Shown: positions 11,041 through 22,926 of the stretch, one piece after another | Layout: each line of letters starts with the position of its first letter | Position numbering within the stretch: position 1 is the first letter of the stretch | Source of the DNA: Lentinus brumalis | Lineage: Eukaryota; Basidiomycota; Agaricomycetes; Polyporales; Polyporaceae | DNA length: 64,000 bases | Direction of reading: 5' to 3' | Assembly (NCBI GenBank): GCA_001792895.1 | Contig: MARA01000013.1 | Location: 620,001 to 684,000, forward strand | The notes under the pieces: generated by a model | What the model was told of the DNA's origin: nothing | Databases searched by the model: none | The model's input: the letters and a program-made list of their open reading frames with translations, nothing else | Translations under genes and position numbers: made by a program

Positions 11041-12779
11041 AGATACTACGCGGTGGAAGATGACGATGCAATGGCCTCAGGCACCTCTGCCAGGACCTCC
11101 CCCTCCTCACCCAGGGCCTCTGAAGTTAGTGGTCTTGCAACTCAATACCATCGTCATTATCAGACTGCGCTGAGCAACTGGGATTGATGAAGCCTCCGAG
11201 GGATGAGATGAAGCTCGGTGTGCTGTCCTATGTGTTCCTCGAGGAATGCAATGATTGTCAGCATCCAGCTTTACGACCATGTGATTTGCTTCTTGAAGTT
11301 GGAGGAGGAAGCGAGAAATGAGGATTGCTGTGATTCTATGAATGTATTTCATGTGAGTGAATGCTTGCAGAATCCTACTAGCACTGGCCTGATGTGTATA
11401 CGTATGGGGCAGTGAATTGAGTGATCAGACTGAAACTACTGTCACTACCATCTGCTGCCACCTATGGAAGTATCTATCAATCCTGACATGCAGATTGAAA
11501 ATGCAAGACAGATCGATGCTTACTGCAGTGGCAGAAAAGATGAGATGGAGAACATTCATGATGAAAAGGATGCTAATGCCCACATTCAACTCAATGAGTT
11601 GCTCAGACACTTTGGGGACCTTTGGCACAGAACATACACAAAATATATAGTTCCTGTGTGTGAGTTCAGGCATCAGTAAGCCAAAGGAATCTGCTTAGAG
11701 AGACATACCGCCACGGAAGAGGATGTCAGACAGTGTAAGCCTCTTGGACTTATGGATGTCTATCAGGGTGGTGGAACCTCTCAGTGTTGTCCAGGTGATG
11801 TAGATGAGTATAATGTCAGCAGTGATGAGGGGGACTCGGGAGATGATTGTGACTGTGTGGTTCTGTGAATCAGTGTGCACCATTGCATATAATTGTTAGC
11901 CAACCTACGCCTTGTACAGAGTCAGTACCGAGGGATGTGCTGAATATGCCAAACCTAAGTTGAAGTACAGCAGTTGTGTTTTCTGTTGCAATACATCCAA
12001 ATGGCGAGAAGTTCTCTCCAGAGTACTGATAGCCATATGGAACCTGCATCATGGCCCATCAATATCCTGTGGCAGTCCATATAATTCCGAGAACATCACT
12101 CTACTCACCAGATTGGCACCCACTGGTGCTAGAGACAAAGCAGCAATGACTATTCCCAGGGACTTGCTCCTGCTCAACACATATGCACGAAGGGCAGAGA
12201 ATGCTAATTGCATGTGTCAGGAACCACAACCATACTGGAAGCATGGCCTACCTGCTCCAGGAATGAATTGCAGTATTATCATTGCCTGCATGGCTATGAC
12301 AAACAAGGAACAGCTGCAGACATCAACAATCATTTTTCAGTTATCTGAATTCTGCAAGGCTTCACACAAACCTCTGATTCTGGTCAGATTTGCCATGTCT
12401 CGGACTGAGACGGCTTACCTTCTCTGAAGGGAAATATGCAAACTCCACCAATGACATGACATAGAGCATCATGGAAATCCACTTGTTTGCAAAGAACAAG
12501 AGTGATGCCCCGCTGCGCTTCATAGTCCAGAAGTATGCGACTTCTCTATCAAATGTGAGGACAGTGTCATAGATGAAGAGAACTATGGTGAGAGAAAGTG
12601 TCAGGGTGACATGGACGAGCTTGAAATGAGTGAACGCACCTGAGGCTGCCATCACACAGTAGTAGCTTGTATAGCTTTTGGATGGAGTCAGCAACCTATA
12701 TTTGTGATGAGAGACCTGCAACATACAGGATGTCAAATAGGGCCACGGTCGCAGCAGCATCATCAGCATCGGAAGACAT
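11041..12779 (-). pseudogene. DUF6533-type membrane protein, degenerate copy (unit 1)
   Basis: Family of basidiomycete membrane proteins with about seven helices and unknown function. The start is at 12779 (MSSDADDAAATVALFDIL). The DUF6533 signature follows after an intron: IYDTVLTFDREVAYFW at about 12530-12580. Later exons encode AFSALRAYVLSRSK and SLAPVGANL (about 12110-12210), FGCIATENTTAVLQLRFG (about 11940-12000), a helix with LITADIILIYITWTTLRG (about 11765-11830) and a helix VGISILFIMNVLHL (about 11560-11610). The last exon carries AILISRFLLQLQEANH (about 11285-11340). Relative to unit 2, one base is missing near 11252, which shifts the frame and destroys the C-terminal tail, so I call it a pseudogene. 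Confidence 0.72.
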
Positions 12780-14049
12780 GGTGAGGTCGAAGGAGGACCC
12801 TCAAGTCACTGAGGGTGAAGGAATATTGCAACTACATTCATCGCATACCCAGGTCTTATATTGCGCACGAAGGTACGTTACCATCTAGGATGCCCGATTT
12901 GTGCCTGATGTCGGACGGTCATCAAGGTACATACAGTGCTGGAAACTGTCATATCCGATGATATCCTAACCACACCATGCGGTATAGAGTCTGTGCGAGT
13001 TCAAGGCAGCCGCATGCCGCAGTTGTGTGGACTGGATGTTGCGCAGCTGAACGGCCATCCAGCCAATCTGATAGTGTCGCTGGATCAACCTGAAGATGAT
13101 TTGGATGGCAAGCCGTGACAATGGAACGAAGGAGGAATGCAGGTACTGGCAGAAACTTTGCGCCTGTGTGGAATGCAGTGGTACAGTGGCACGGCATGCC
13201 AGAGAGAGGACCCAAAGCGCGAGTAGATGAGGTGCCGTGGAGATGGGTATCTCAACAAGGATGCTGCCATTCGACATCCTGAACCTGATATCGTCGCAAC
13301 TAGATGTATAGAAGTGTGAGCTATGGTTCCCGTACAACCGTCAGTACGACCGAATGATATGACCATGTGTGCATCATGAGAAACAATCAAACAGACTGTG
13401 AGGACCCTCATCATCGTAAAGATGAGGTGAGTTACATCGTTCCTAGTAGCTGAGACCAGTGACCGTGTGTTCAGGACACTCCCAACACTGAGTGACAGCG
13501 CTGGCAACGATGAACCGGTGGATGCATGTTCGGAGGTATGCTGCTCCGGTTGTTGAGCTGGCCTGGAGGTATGATCACAACAGCCGGGAGCACCCTGACG
13601 AGGCGGAAGCTCCTCCCAAACACCAGACTATATCACACCGCCAGGTGTTATTGCACCGGCACGAGAGCATCTAAATTGGGCACGCGAACTCGAACAGAGC
13701 CAGCGCAACAATATCATGTTATGATATGAATAGATGCATGGGCGTATACTGAGAGAGCTCTTGAGCCTAGGTATCGGATGACAACGAAGAGGCGTATGTT
13801 CTGCAATCGAGACTTCAGACACTCCATGGACCAAGAAGCTATAACGACCGATTGTGCGCGAGCGCAGAGACATACAGACGTCGAGACGTATGCAATTGGT
13901 GGATTGAACGACTAGGACTGGGTAATGACATACACTTCACAATTGACCAACGATGGTGGCGCTGGCGAGCAGACACGGGGATCCGAGCGGAGCGGAAGAG
14001 AGAGCCAGGTCGGACGCATAACAGAGAAGACGTCAGGAGGACTGCGGGC
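12780..14049. other. Unit 1 spacer, no clear gene
   Basis: Aligns with 59669-60925 of unit 2. Minus-strand frames of 80-140 codons occur in both units (about 12950-13510 and 59800-60300) but do not stay in register. I see decayed sequence without a nameable gene. Confidence 0.35.
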
Positions 14050-14465
14050 AGAGTGTTAGTGTATGAGGAGGGTAGCAACTGCCAGCACAGCGGCGTCCGA
14101 GCTAGGAGCGACCCCAGCCAGAGAATGTGTCACACCTGAGCGACACGGTATGTGGAATTGAGGGCGGGCATGACAATGTGCGCGACGAAGATGCGCGCGC
14201 CGCGGTTCATAAGAGGGCTGGATAGGACAGGCGGGGCTGAGGATAACGAGGCCCACGGATAGAGCCGCGGTGTCGCCGAGGGCAGAGGAGACGGAGGCGC
14301 GAAGAGCGGCGCCGCCTGCGCGGACGTTGTGGAGCAATGCGCGTGAGCGGAAGGCACACAAGCACGCGAACGCGACACTGGTACGGGCTCGAGGGTGTAC
14401 GCGAGTCCTCCTGGGGGAGGTAGAGGTGTGCACCCGGACGAACGTCGGCTACGTGCCGCGTTCAA
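14050..14465 (-). pseudogene. Unrecognised minus-strand segment, diverged copy 2 (unit 1)
   Basis: Encodes GAALRASVSSALGDTAALSV (about 14250-14320), clearly related to the 10000-10060 segment. The unit 2 counterpart is at 60929-61411. The hydrophobic frame continues in a second frame (VLSSPLMNRGARIFVAHIV), so at least one frame change is present. The protein family is not recognised. Confidence 0.3.
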
Positions 14466-14827
14466 CGCGAACAGCCTCCATCATCATGTCATGCCACCAC
14501 CCCGTCCTTGATGCGCAAGGCCGGGCGCGCTCGTCCTTCCCATGAGCCCGTCCAGTACTGCCAATCCATTGATACGCGTGTTACTTACCTTGAGAATGTC
14601 CTCATCCCGTGTAAGTTGGGCTCCCTTCCGTTCTCCGTCATCTTCAAGGTGACGTTGGAGAGCCGCGTCTGGGGCTGCCTCAAGTATTGACTGATCGCCC
14701 AGGATTTGCAGGCAGTCCTCCGGGGCAATGCCGTAGTTCTCTAAGAGCTCGAGCGAGTCCAGACCGAGGATGTCTCAGTACATTCATGGGGTGCCAGGGT
14801 GCGGGCTCGATGCACGCGGCGGGAAGA
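14466..14827. other. Unit 1 sequence up to LINE1 insertion
   Basis: Aligns with 61412-61825. In unit 2 the minus strand here encodes LDLDSLELLENYDIVGDG (about 61690-61760), which looks protein-like; in unit 1 it is broken. No family recognised. Confidence 0.35.
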
Positions 14828-14841
14828 AGAGTCGGGAGAGC
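14828..14841. repeat. LINE1 target-site duplication, left
   Basis: AGAGTCGGGAGAGC, repeated exactly at 41171-41184 after the poly(A) tail. The unoccupied paralogue is AGAGGCGGAAGAGC at 61826-61839. Confidence 0.9.
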
Positions 14842-16087
14842 GAGCTCCTCTCCCCAATACCGCCACCATCCATCTTTTTCCCACGGTCGATGGCTCCTGG
14901 AGCAGCCACGTCGTGTGGTAATACAGAATTTCTATGTACCATAGATGTGCACGATAAGGAACGAAACCTTGACCCCAAGCCTGGATGGGGATAAGACAGA
15001 GAAACACGAGAAAGGAGAGCACCAGAGAGCAATGCACTGGCATCTTTAGACGCCCAAGAAGCGGGAAGGAGACAGAGCACCGGTGACAGTCAATAAGTCA
15101 GAACGCCGATAGAGACAATACCTCTCGAGGTGCATGAGGAGCAAACATCTCCTGCTCCCCTCTCCGAAAGAGAATACGGGGACTTAGAAACCAATGAGAG
15201 GTTCCAAGAGAAGGCTGCAACAAGGAGGAAGCAGTAGCCTAGAAGATGGATAATCCGGCACGGAGAGGACATGAATGCACCAGCGGAACGGGTGGCAGGA
15301 GCGGCTGGTACCGGGCCGTGTAATCTGAGCCTGCCCCTCGCCGAGAAACACAACGCGAAGCCGACGGACCTTGCCACGATGGACGGGGAGACCTGGACTT
15401 TGCTCCACAGAACTCAGCTCCATGACGGAAGAGGAGCACGAGGTACTATCTCGACAAGGAGAAAAGGAGTTCAGCCAGATGCAGCCCAAGATCGAGGGTG
15501 TCGGTTACGCACCTTAGGAGTTTCGGCCGATCGGAGCGCACGAGGCGGAGATCCTCACGGCTGGACGTGCACTAGAAGAAACGAGACTAAGATAAGGAGC
15601 GACACATGATACTGAATGACATACTCAAGATCTGCTCAGCTGATAGATAAAGACCCAAGAGGGAGGCAACCTCAGACAGCAAATGCCCTCCCTCGGCCGC
15701 GAACGCAAGAGCTGGCAGCATACACACTCCTTAACCGCGCGCTCCTTTGACCACTTAAAAACCTGCATAGCAACGAGTAAACGACAGACACGTCACGCAC
15801 GACCACGACCAGAACAACTGGAACCAACAATCCCTCCTCATGAGCCTACGACTGCATGACCGCACAACTACACGGACGCATGCCTGCGAAACTGCGACGA
15901 AACACAGAGCGTCCGTCCCCTCCCCCCCTTCAAACAGCACGACAGCTGTCACGAACACGCAAACGAGCCCCCCACGAACATAACCAGAAAACGCCATCCG
16001 GCCGGCACGGCCTTAAAATTCTGTGCAGGACGTGATGGTGAGGGCTGCGAGGGGACCTACGCTTCAAAACGCAAACGAGGAGGAGGA

Positions 16088-16765
16088 GTGGATGAGGAAA
16101 GGAGAGGAGACGAGATCGAGGAAGGAGGAAGGAGGAAGATGGACGAGGAGGTGCCGACCATATGTGCATGGTGGAAGGGATACGGGGCGCCGCACCAAAG
16201 GCCCGAAGGCCAAAAAGTCCTGGCACACGTGTACGAGATGCGGCTGAAGCCTACGACCCCGCTGGAGGAAGGAAGAAAAGTCAGCCTTATCGCCCTATCC
16301 ACAGCGCATGCGCCCGCGCCGATCGCACCGATCGAACAATACGAGCCTTACAAACCGCACGTCTATGGCGAGGTGATTTGTATCCTTGTTCTGGGGGCTG
16401 GATGGGCGAGAGCTACGGTCATTAACGAGTGCAGCGGGAATCAAGTCGGCGTGATCGACTTAGATCTGCCGTACTTACCGGGAGTAACGGTCTGGGAGAC
16501 CACGCCAGAAGCCCCGCCAAGGGTGCTTGCGTGGTGTGGAGAGGCTCCGACGGGGTGCCGGAACTGGAAGGACACCGGAGGAGGAGTCCGATGTCGGGGA
16601 AGAAGATGCGGACTGAGACAAGACGTGGATAGGGGTGCAGGGAGTTTCAGAGCTTTTCCGCCGAAGGAAAGGAAGAGACAGTCAGCTGAAAGGGTTTCTG
16701 AGGCAGTACATGCAGACGGCACCTTTGCGATGCATTTGTGGCTGAAATACGAGGGCTACGAATAG
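16088..16765 (+). CDS. Hypothetical open frame in LINE1 leader (225 aa)
   Basis: Unbroken frame on the LINE sense strand. The N-terminal 25 residues come from GA-rich sequence and are low complexity. The middle has a mixed, protein-like composition with a hydrophobic stretch (GEVICILVLGAGWARATVI, about residues 94-112) and several aromatic residues. No domain is recognised and it does not resemble gag, protease or integrase. It could be a chance frame in a biased leader or a remnant of another gene picked up by the element. Confidence 0.3.
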   Translation: MDEERRGDEIEEGGRRKMDEEVPTICAWWKGYGAPHQRPEGQKVLAHVYEMRLKPTTPLEEGRKVSLIALSTAHAPAPIAPIEQYEPYKPHVYGEVICILVLGAGWARATVINECSGNQVGVIDLDLPYLPGVTVWETTPEAPPRVLAWCGEAPTGCRNWKDTGGGVRCRGRRCGLRQDVDRGAGSFRAFPPKERKRQSAERVSEAVHADGTFAMHLWLKYEGYE

Positions 16766-17344
16766 GCTAGAAGTGGTAGATTGTCAGCTAGAACGGGCTG
16801 CGACGTAAGACGCTTACAATTACACGCGCCGGACCTCTTGATTGCAAGCGGGGAGCATGAATGGTGCACACGATAAGAGAGAGATGACTGGTGAGGAGAG
16901 CAAGGGAGCGGAAGTCAACCTCCCATGCAAGAGAGAGTCGAATCTACAGACACCTCAGTGAGGGACAGGAAACAGAGCGTAATAATGCTTACGAGAAGGA
17001 CGATAGGAGGCAAGTTCCAGGGGTTAAGAGTGCTGCGAAGATACGCACAGAACTGGCCAATCAGATGGCCCCAGATGAATGGAGCAGAGCCGAGGACGGG
17101 AGAAGAGAAACGTACCAGATGTGTGACAGCGGAAGACACCAGGCGCCCGTGGGATGCCAGGAGCCTCTACGGCGTCATGGCACGACACGTAGACAAGCAG
17201 CACTGATCTCGAAGACACCTGAGGATGGCGATGCGGTAAGCCGCCAGATTGGTGAATAGAAGGCAGGGTAAGAGAGTGGTACCTGTGACAAACAAGACGA
17301 AAACCTTGTCGCCAGGGACGACAGAGCTCTCCGTGAATAGATAG

Positions 17345-18317
17345 GTGATCCACGCCACTCGAAGCGAAATCTCAGCTGTGAAGAAAAGGCAAAAGAGTGT
17401 AATGAAGACGGCGAGAACGCGAGAAGCGAGGAGTACATGCGTGGCCGGGACCACCTGTGGGACTGTAAGCAGGGGAGAGAACGCGAGAAGACGACACGCA
17501 CGCGAGCTAATGCTGACACGATCTGGCAACCGCATGCAGACGCCCCAAACAAGGAGAGATACGCGGAAGGGGACGCGCGATGCGAGGCCATATATGTGCT
17601 GCGAAGAGGAGAGCAGAAGGGAGGAACGAAAACAGAGAACACGCTAGACATGAGGAGCGCAGGAAGACTTGTGAGATGGTAAGCAGGGAAGAGAACGCGA
17701 GAAGACGGTACGTACGCGCGACAAGGCTGGTACAATCTGCGACCGCATGCAAACGCTCTAAGCAAGAAACGGCGCGCGGAAGGAATGCGTGACGCGAGGC
17801 GATGTCTGAACCGGGAAGAGGATGGCAGAAGTGAAGGACGAGGATGGCGAATACGCGAAAAGCGAGGGGAGCAGGAAGACCTGTAGGAAGGTAAGCAGGG
17901 AAGTGAGCGCGAGGAGACGGCACGCACGCGCGACAAGGCCGACACAAGTTGAGACTGCATGCGAACACTCCGAGCAAGAAACGACACGCGGAAGGAGATG
18001 CGCGACGCGAGGTGAAATCTGAGACGAGAGGAGGATGGCAGAAGTGAGGAACGAAGGCGGCGAAGATACGAAAAGCGAGGAGTGCAGGAAGACCTGTTGG
18101 ATGGTAAGCAGGGGAGAGAATGCGAGGAGACGGCACGCACGCGCGACAAGGCCGATACGATGCTGCGGCCGCATGCAGGCGCTCCAAGCAAGGAGCGACG
18201 CGCGGGAAGGGATGCGAGACGCGACACGTAAGATCTGAGGCAGAGAGTTTCTGTACGCATTGACGTCGAGGGAGCTGGAGAAGGCAAACCACGCGGGTGT
18301 CAGTAGCAGGCGAAGCA
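17345..18317. repeat. 213 bp tandem repeats in LINE1 leader
   Basis: Four full units start at 17465, 17679, 17891 and 18104 (spacing 214, 212, 213 bp), each opening with GTAAGCAGG, preceded by a partial unit of about 120 bp. Copies differ by scattered substitutions. Because of this repeat the minus strand shows a long Ser/Arg-rich frame (17175-18287), which I take as an artefact of the repeat. Confidence 0.88.
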
Positions 18318-19456
18318 CGAAGAGAAGAGCACCCACAAGTCTGAACAACGTGCGATGGTGGCGATGACGCGTCTGACATCCACAACGGCCCGCGAACAGA
18401 CTGCCAAGGACGTCAAAAGGGAGAGGGAAGAACATGCGCCAGGGAAGGTACAAGGAACAGGGAGATGAGGCAAGCCACGGAGAGGAAGACGGGACAAGAT
18501 CAAGGATTGAGAGGAAGGATCAGCATGAGGAATGCAAACAACGAGAGTACGCACAGGAGCGACAGCGGTGCGACGACGGCGCGAGGCTGCGACGAACCTG
18601 ACCGAAGAGAGGTCTGGGAGGGACGAGGAGAGGAGGATGGCAGCGATAAGGACGGGATCTGATGCGCCACGGAACACTGACCTCTGATGCTTTTGACTCT
18701 CAAGCGCTTTGCCTCCTGGGAAGGCCAAGACTCTTTGATGTTTGTAGGTAACAGAAGGAGACGTCCTCGAGGTCTTGAGGCGCTGCCGTGGAGATATGAG
18801 TGAAGGGGAGAACACCAGGACAAGAGAGGATGGAAACGAGAGAAGTGATTCACAAGCAGGTGACGGGGAATGAAAACGAGCGGCGAGCAAGAGGACTTGA
18901 GGAAAAGTGAGACGAGATGAACGAGAGTGAGGCGCAGCACAGGAAGGCATAAGGAGGCGCAGCAGAGCATACCAGAAAGAGGCAAGAGCGCCCGTCGGCT
19001 AAAGAGGCCTGCCCAAAAGCGGTTTAAAGTTCGTGATGGGGAAAGACGCGCAGTCGAGGTTAAGGAAGTAAGATCCCTTCTCCTGCTGAAACTGCTACTG
19101 GCCGAATGCAGGGCCAAACGCGATCACGATCGCGAGCTACCGACCACCAAACAAAGCACGCCGTGGATACGGCCGACCAGCGCGTTAAACGTGGCGAAAA
19201 GAGACGTAAAGTGAGTACAAACAAGATACGACAGAGCGAGCAATAAAGCACCCCGTGAGCGACACCTCCTCTGCCTCTCCCTTCCCACCACCACTACCTG
19301 CCAGCGCACCAATCCCTGCCCGCCCTCGCTTACTGCTTACTCTGCCAATGAGCGCCGCACGAATCTTCGGAAGGATACGCGTATCACCTGAGGCAGCAAT
19401 GCTTGTAAGTACCGGTCGCGACATCATCAGCAGATGAGAGGGCGAGTACACTGACC

Positions 19457-22387
19457 ATGAGTGCACCCCACCCACCTGTGTCGATGACGACGCAGCTAAG
19501 GAAGGCAGACACGGGGCCGGCGACGTCAGAGGACGGAGAGACGACGATGACAAGTGCGCAGAGTGGCGAAACGGCAGGAGAAAATATACAGGGACCCCAG
19601 GTGAGCTTCGTCACTCAACACCTCGAGCGTATGCCGGTCAAAAGGCAGGAGAGATGGAAGGCTGCCGTTCTGAAGGATGTTCAGGTCACGAACGGCGCCC
19701 TGACCACTGGCGGAACCGACGGCGGGGACGCTGGAACGCACGGCAACAACCAGAGGGCCGCCAGCTACGACAGCACGGCTCTCTGGGCAGCGTTCGACTC
19801 CCCGAAGAGCGTCGCTGACAAGGAACAGTATCGTGAGAGCAAGGCCGCCGCGCACGAGGACGGTGAAGTCGACGAAGAGGAAGACCAAGGCCCACCTCCC
19901 AACCAGGAGATGAACAGGACCAAGGACGGCGAGGAGAGTCGATGCCAGGACGACGAGGACGAGTACCCCATTTTCGCTGGTGAGCATCGGCGACCTCTCT
20001 CCCATCACAACGAGGAACCGACCGCACGCAAGCGTTCGTGGAATGGCTCCACTACGTCTGAGGAAGATAAGAGGCCGGTGAGGAGGCTGAGAACGGCCAG
20101 TCAAGCAGGGTCTCCGGCTTTCGCCATGCCGTCTATCCGGGAACTCGTTCAAAACCCCTGGCGTGGTCCGGGGAGTACGAGAGACCGTAGTTATGATATC
20201 CCACCTCCTGTAGCTTTCTCCACGCCTAGACAGTCTCGCGCGATGCGCAACGCGGACCCGTTCTGCTATGATGAACAAGCGGATGTCTCGGGCCACCCTC
20301 CCACTCAGCGAGGATCCAGCCTCGACACTCGATCAGATGCACCCACCGAGGACGGTCACGGAAGACGCTCCGGAAGGAGCTCATCTACTGAATCTCACGA
20401 GAAACTGGACATTGCGTCCATGGAGATCGACCCCGAGGAGGAGGCGAGACGCGACAGCCTCGGGAGACATCCCCTGCTCGAGAGACCGAAGACGGCGTTG
20501 AGGCACCCGGCTGGGAGGAGCCACAATCATCACAGTCTACGCGACATCCTAACGGAGCAGGAGACAGGCTGGCGCAAAGAGAGAGGCGTCTCTCTGGAAG
20601 ACACGGACGACGTCAACAGGATGCAGAGCGATGCCGGTGAGGATGTAGACACCGAACGCTTTGGAAGAGAGGAGCCTCTCCTCCGGAGAGCGAGAGGGCG
20701 GGAGAGCGAACACATGCAGCTGCGTTCACCCTTCTCGGCGATACCCAACACGAAGGCGTACGAGTATCGGCGCGGAGGACCGGAGGCCTCCATGCAAGAG
20801 TCGTACTTCATGCCTATGACTCCCAGACAACACCCGCACGGCCATCGGGAACGCCATGACGGAAATTTCAGACTGGCAAGGCACGAGCAGCGACGTCCGC
20901 TCGGAGATATCCCGAGGCGCGCCACGGAAGCCCGGCCTGCTGCCGATGAAGACGCGGACATGTGGGAAGATGAAAGGCGGGAGGACACCTCGCACGTATA
21001 TCGTGCGGGACGAGACTCGGGCCCCTGGAACGATGGCGGAGAGATGCCAGAGGACGACGAGTATGAAGAGGAGCAAGGACGCTGGCAGGACGCAGGACCG
21101 CAAAGGCTCCCCACGACGCTACGGGGCGGGGACGACACGGAGGACGTACCGGTCGTTGTTAAAAACCCGCACAGCGATGCCTGGACGATTCACCAAGGCG
21201 ATCCAGAGGAACGCCTCACAGGCCTATCGCAGGAATGGATGGCGAAGGTCTGGATGGACGAGCAGCCAGTAGTGCTATTCACGGTTTTCAACTACAAGTT
21301 TACGCGCGATCTCGAAGTCAACAAGCATATCGAGGCCAGTGTCTCAGCGATGACGACTCACCTGACAGGAGAGACGAAATTCCATGTAGTTCCCCCACAT
21401 CCCGAATGGCGGCGTCAGCTGGCGCTGCGTGACCTTCCCTTTCTGTGGGCAATCAGGGGCTTGCCGGAAGCGGCGGCATGGGAGATGATCAAGGCACGAG
21501 TCATCTCCACAGACGGCGTCTCGATCATAACTCACCAAAGAACGATCGCCAATCCGTCGCTGGTCTGCGGACTAGCTGGTTTCCTTCGACCGGACGTGTC
21601 GACCACCAAGGAGGCGGTCTTGGACGTGCTCAACTCGGAGTATATGAGGACGCGGCTGACGGAACTGGTCAAGTCGAACGACCGTCTAAGCCATCTGCCA
21701 GTAGAGCGACGGGTCGAGAGAGTGATTGGCTCGCTCGAGGTTCGGTTCATGACTACGAAGGAAGACGGTGAAGTGGCCAACGTGTACATCAATCCACCCA
21801 CGGACGACGTGGATGAGTGGAGAGTTTGGGCGGACGAGATGCGGGACTACCAGTATAACATCTTCGTCAATGGAACCAGGGTGGCGAGGAAGGCCTTCTG
21901 GTGCGGAGGATGCCGCGGAGTCGACCACGAAGATCTCGCATGCCCTTTCCCCACGATAAAAGGATGGAAGGGCCCAATGGCGGGCCTCCCGTCGCACACC
22001 AAGCTCTGGTTTCAGGAGGACACGGTGATGAGAAAGGACGGGCGCAAACGAGGGAAAGGAGGGGCGCACTGGACAACAGGCCCACCACGAATGATGACGC
22101 CAGCAAGGAACGGCCGTGGAGGACGCGGAGGTTGGACAGGTCGAGACGGACCCCGAGGGAACGCGTCGAGAGGTCTCCACACCGGTCGACGTGGTGGACA
22201 TGAGAGGACGGACACGTATGAGCACTATGGCATGCAAGAGCAGCGCAGAGGATACTCGCAGCGCGGGTATGGACACGAGAGGCGCGGAGGCTATGCCCCA
22301 CGGGGAGGACAGGAGAGACGGGAAACGAGCGGAGGTCGAGGGTATAGAACCCCATCATACCAAGGCTCCAGGAGCGAACGCTGGTAA
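19457..22387 (+). CDS. LINE1 ORF1, gag-like nucleic-acid-binding protein (976 aa)
   Basis: Packages LINE RNA into a ribonucleoprotein in related elements. The frame is unbroken. The N-terminal 550 residues are polar and charged, without obvious structure. A folded region runs from about residue 590 to 820 (WTIHQGDPEERLTGLSQEWM onward). One zinc knuckle follows, CGGCRGVDHEDLAC (about 21900-21943), a CX2CX4HX4C pattern. The C-terminal 100 residues are RGG-rich (GRGGRGGW, RRGGYAPRGG), typical of RNA-binding tails. The ATG at 19457 follows a stop in the leader. ORF2 begins about 540 bp downstream. That this long frame is intact while ORF2 is decayed is notable. Confidence 0.85.
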   Translation: MSAPHPPVSMTTQLRKADTGPATSEDGETTMTSAQSGETAGENIQGPQVSFVTQHLERMPVKRQERWKAAVLKDVQVTNGALTTGGTDGGDAGTHGNNQRAASYDSTALWAAFDSPKSVADKEQYRESKAAAHEDGEVDEEEDQGPPPNQEMNRTKDGEESRCQDDEDEYPIFAGEHRRPLSHHNEEPTARKRSWNGSTTSEEDKRPVRRLRTASQAGSPAFAMPSIRELVQNPWRGPGSTRDRSYDIPPPVAFSTPRQSRAMRNADPFCYDEQADVSGHPPTQRGSSLDTRSDAPTEDGHGRRSGRSSSTESHEKLDIASMEIDPEEEARRDSLGRHPLLERPKTALRHPAGRSHNHHSLRDILTEQETGWRKERGVSLEDTDDVNRMQSDAGEDVDTERFGREEPLLRRARGRESEHMQLRSPFSAIPNTKAYEYRRGGPEASMQESYFMPMTPRQHPHGHRERHDGNFRLARHEQRRPLGDIPRRATEARPAADEDADMWEDERREDTSHVYRAGRDSGPWNDGGEMPEDDEYEEEQGRWQDAGPQRLPTTLRGGDDTEDVPVVVKNPHSDAWTIHQGDPEERLTGLSQEWMAKVWMDEQPVVLFTVFNYKFTRDLEVNKHIEASVSAMTTHLTGETKFHVVPPHPEWRRQLALRDLPFLWAIRGLPEAAAWEMIKARVISTDGVSIITHQRTIANPSLVCGLAGFLRPDVSTTKEAVLDVLNSEYMRTRLTELVKSNDRLSHLPVERRVERVIGSLEVRFMTTKEDGEVANVYINPPTDDVDEWRVWADEMRDYQYNIFVNGTRVARKAFWCGGCRGVDHEDLACPFPTIKGWKGPMAGLPSHTKLWFQEDTVMRKDGRKRGKGGAHWTTGPPRMMTPARNGRGGRGGWTGRDGPRGNASRGLHTGRRGGHERTDTYEHYGMQEQRRGYSQRGYGHERRGGYAPRGGQERRETSGGRGYRTPSYQGSRSERW

Positions 22388-22926
22388 GCATAGATGCTCG
22401 AGCGGACGCAGAACGAACCTCCAGGTGCACTGTAACCTAGAATATGGACAATGTTAATAACAACCATCTCATCTCACAAGCTCTACACTCTGAAACTGAC
22501 AGGGAATACGTGCTCATGACGTGAGTCCCTGGGCAACCGTAAGAGTGAACGAGCAAGGTTAACCGGTACGGGACGCACCGGGGTGGCAGCCGGAACATGC
22601 GTGGCATGAGGACGCGCAGCAACGTCCTCGACAAATGTCAGCCACGGAAGGGCCCAAATATACTGGCTGCGCCAATACGCTGGCTGCAGTGCAGGAAAGC
22701 CTGACCGTTTCTCCTTCTGGCGGGAGCCTATTAAGGCTTGACAACTCGCGCATTAGCAAACGTCGTCAACGGTAGCTGCATACTGAACGCGACGTACTGT
22801 CACTATGATGGGGAGCTCTCCATCTAGGATCAAGGGATGGTTGTAACTTGATCGACTAAAGCAACTACGAACAACGTCACTATACAACAAAACCTCCAAT
22901 ACGGAAGCACTCTCGGCCAAGGAAAT
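22388..22926 (+). other. LINE1 inter-ORF region
   Basis: About 540 bp between ORF1 stop and the first clear part of ORF2. No domain seen. The true ORF2 start may lie in its last 100 bp. Confidence 0.5.

Larger units (their letters stand above)
14842..19456 (+). promoter_or_regulatory. LINE1 leader (5' untranslated region)
   Basis: About 4.6 kb before ORF1. From about 16025 on, the sense strand is strikingly purine-rich (GA-rich). It contains tandem 213 bp repeats (17345-18317) and one 225-codon open frame (16088-16765). The stretch 15600-16020 is instead rich in A and C. Internal promoters of LINEs lie in this region, but I see no specific motif. Confidence 0.6.

Noticed and set aside
17175..18287. 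370-codon Ser/Arg/Leu-rich minus-strand frame in the LINE1 leader
   Set aside because: It coincides with the 213 bp tandem array and the opposite strand of GA-rich sequence; the protein repeats simply mirror the DNA repeats and unit lengths do not keep one frame throughout.
19526..20296. 256-codon minus-strand frame opposite LINE1 ORF1
   Set aside because: It is a shadow frame of the real ORF1 with no domain.
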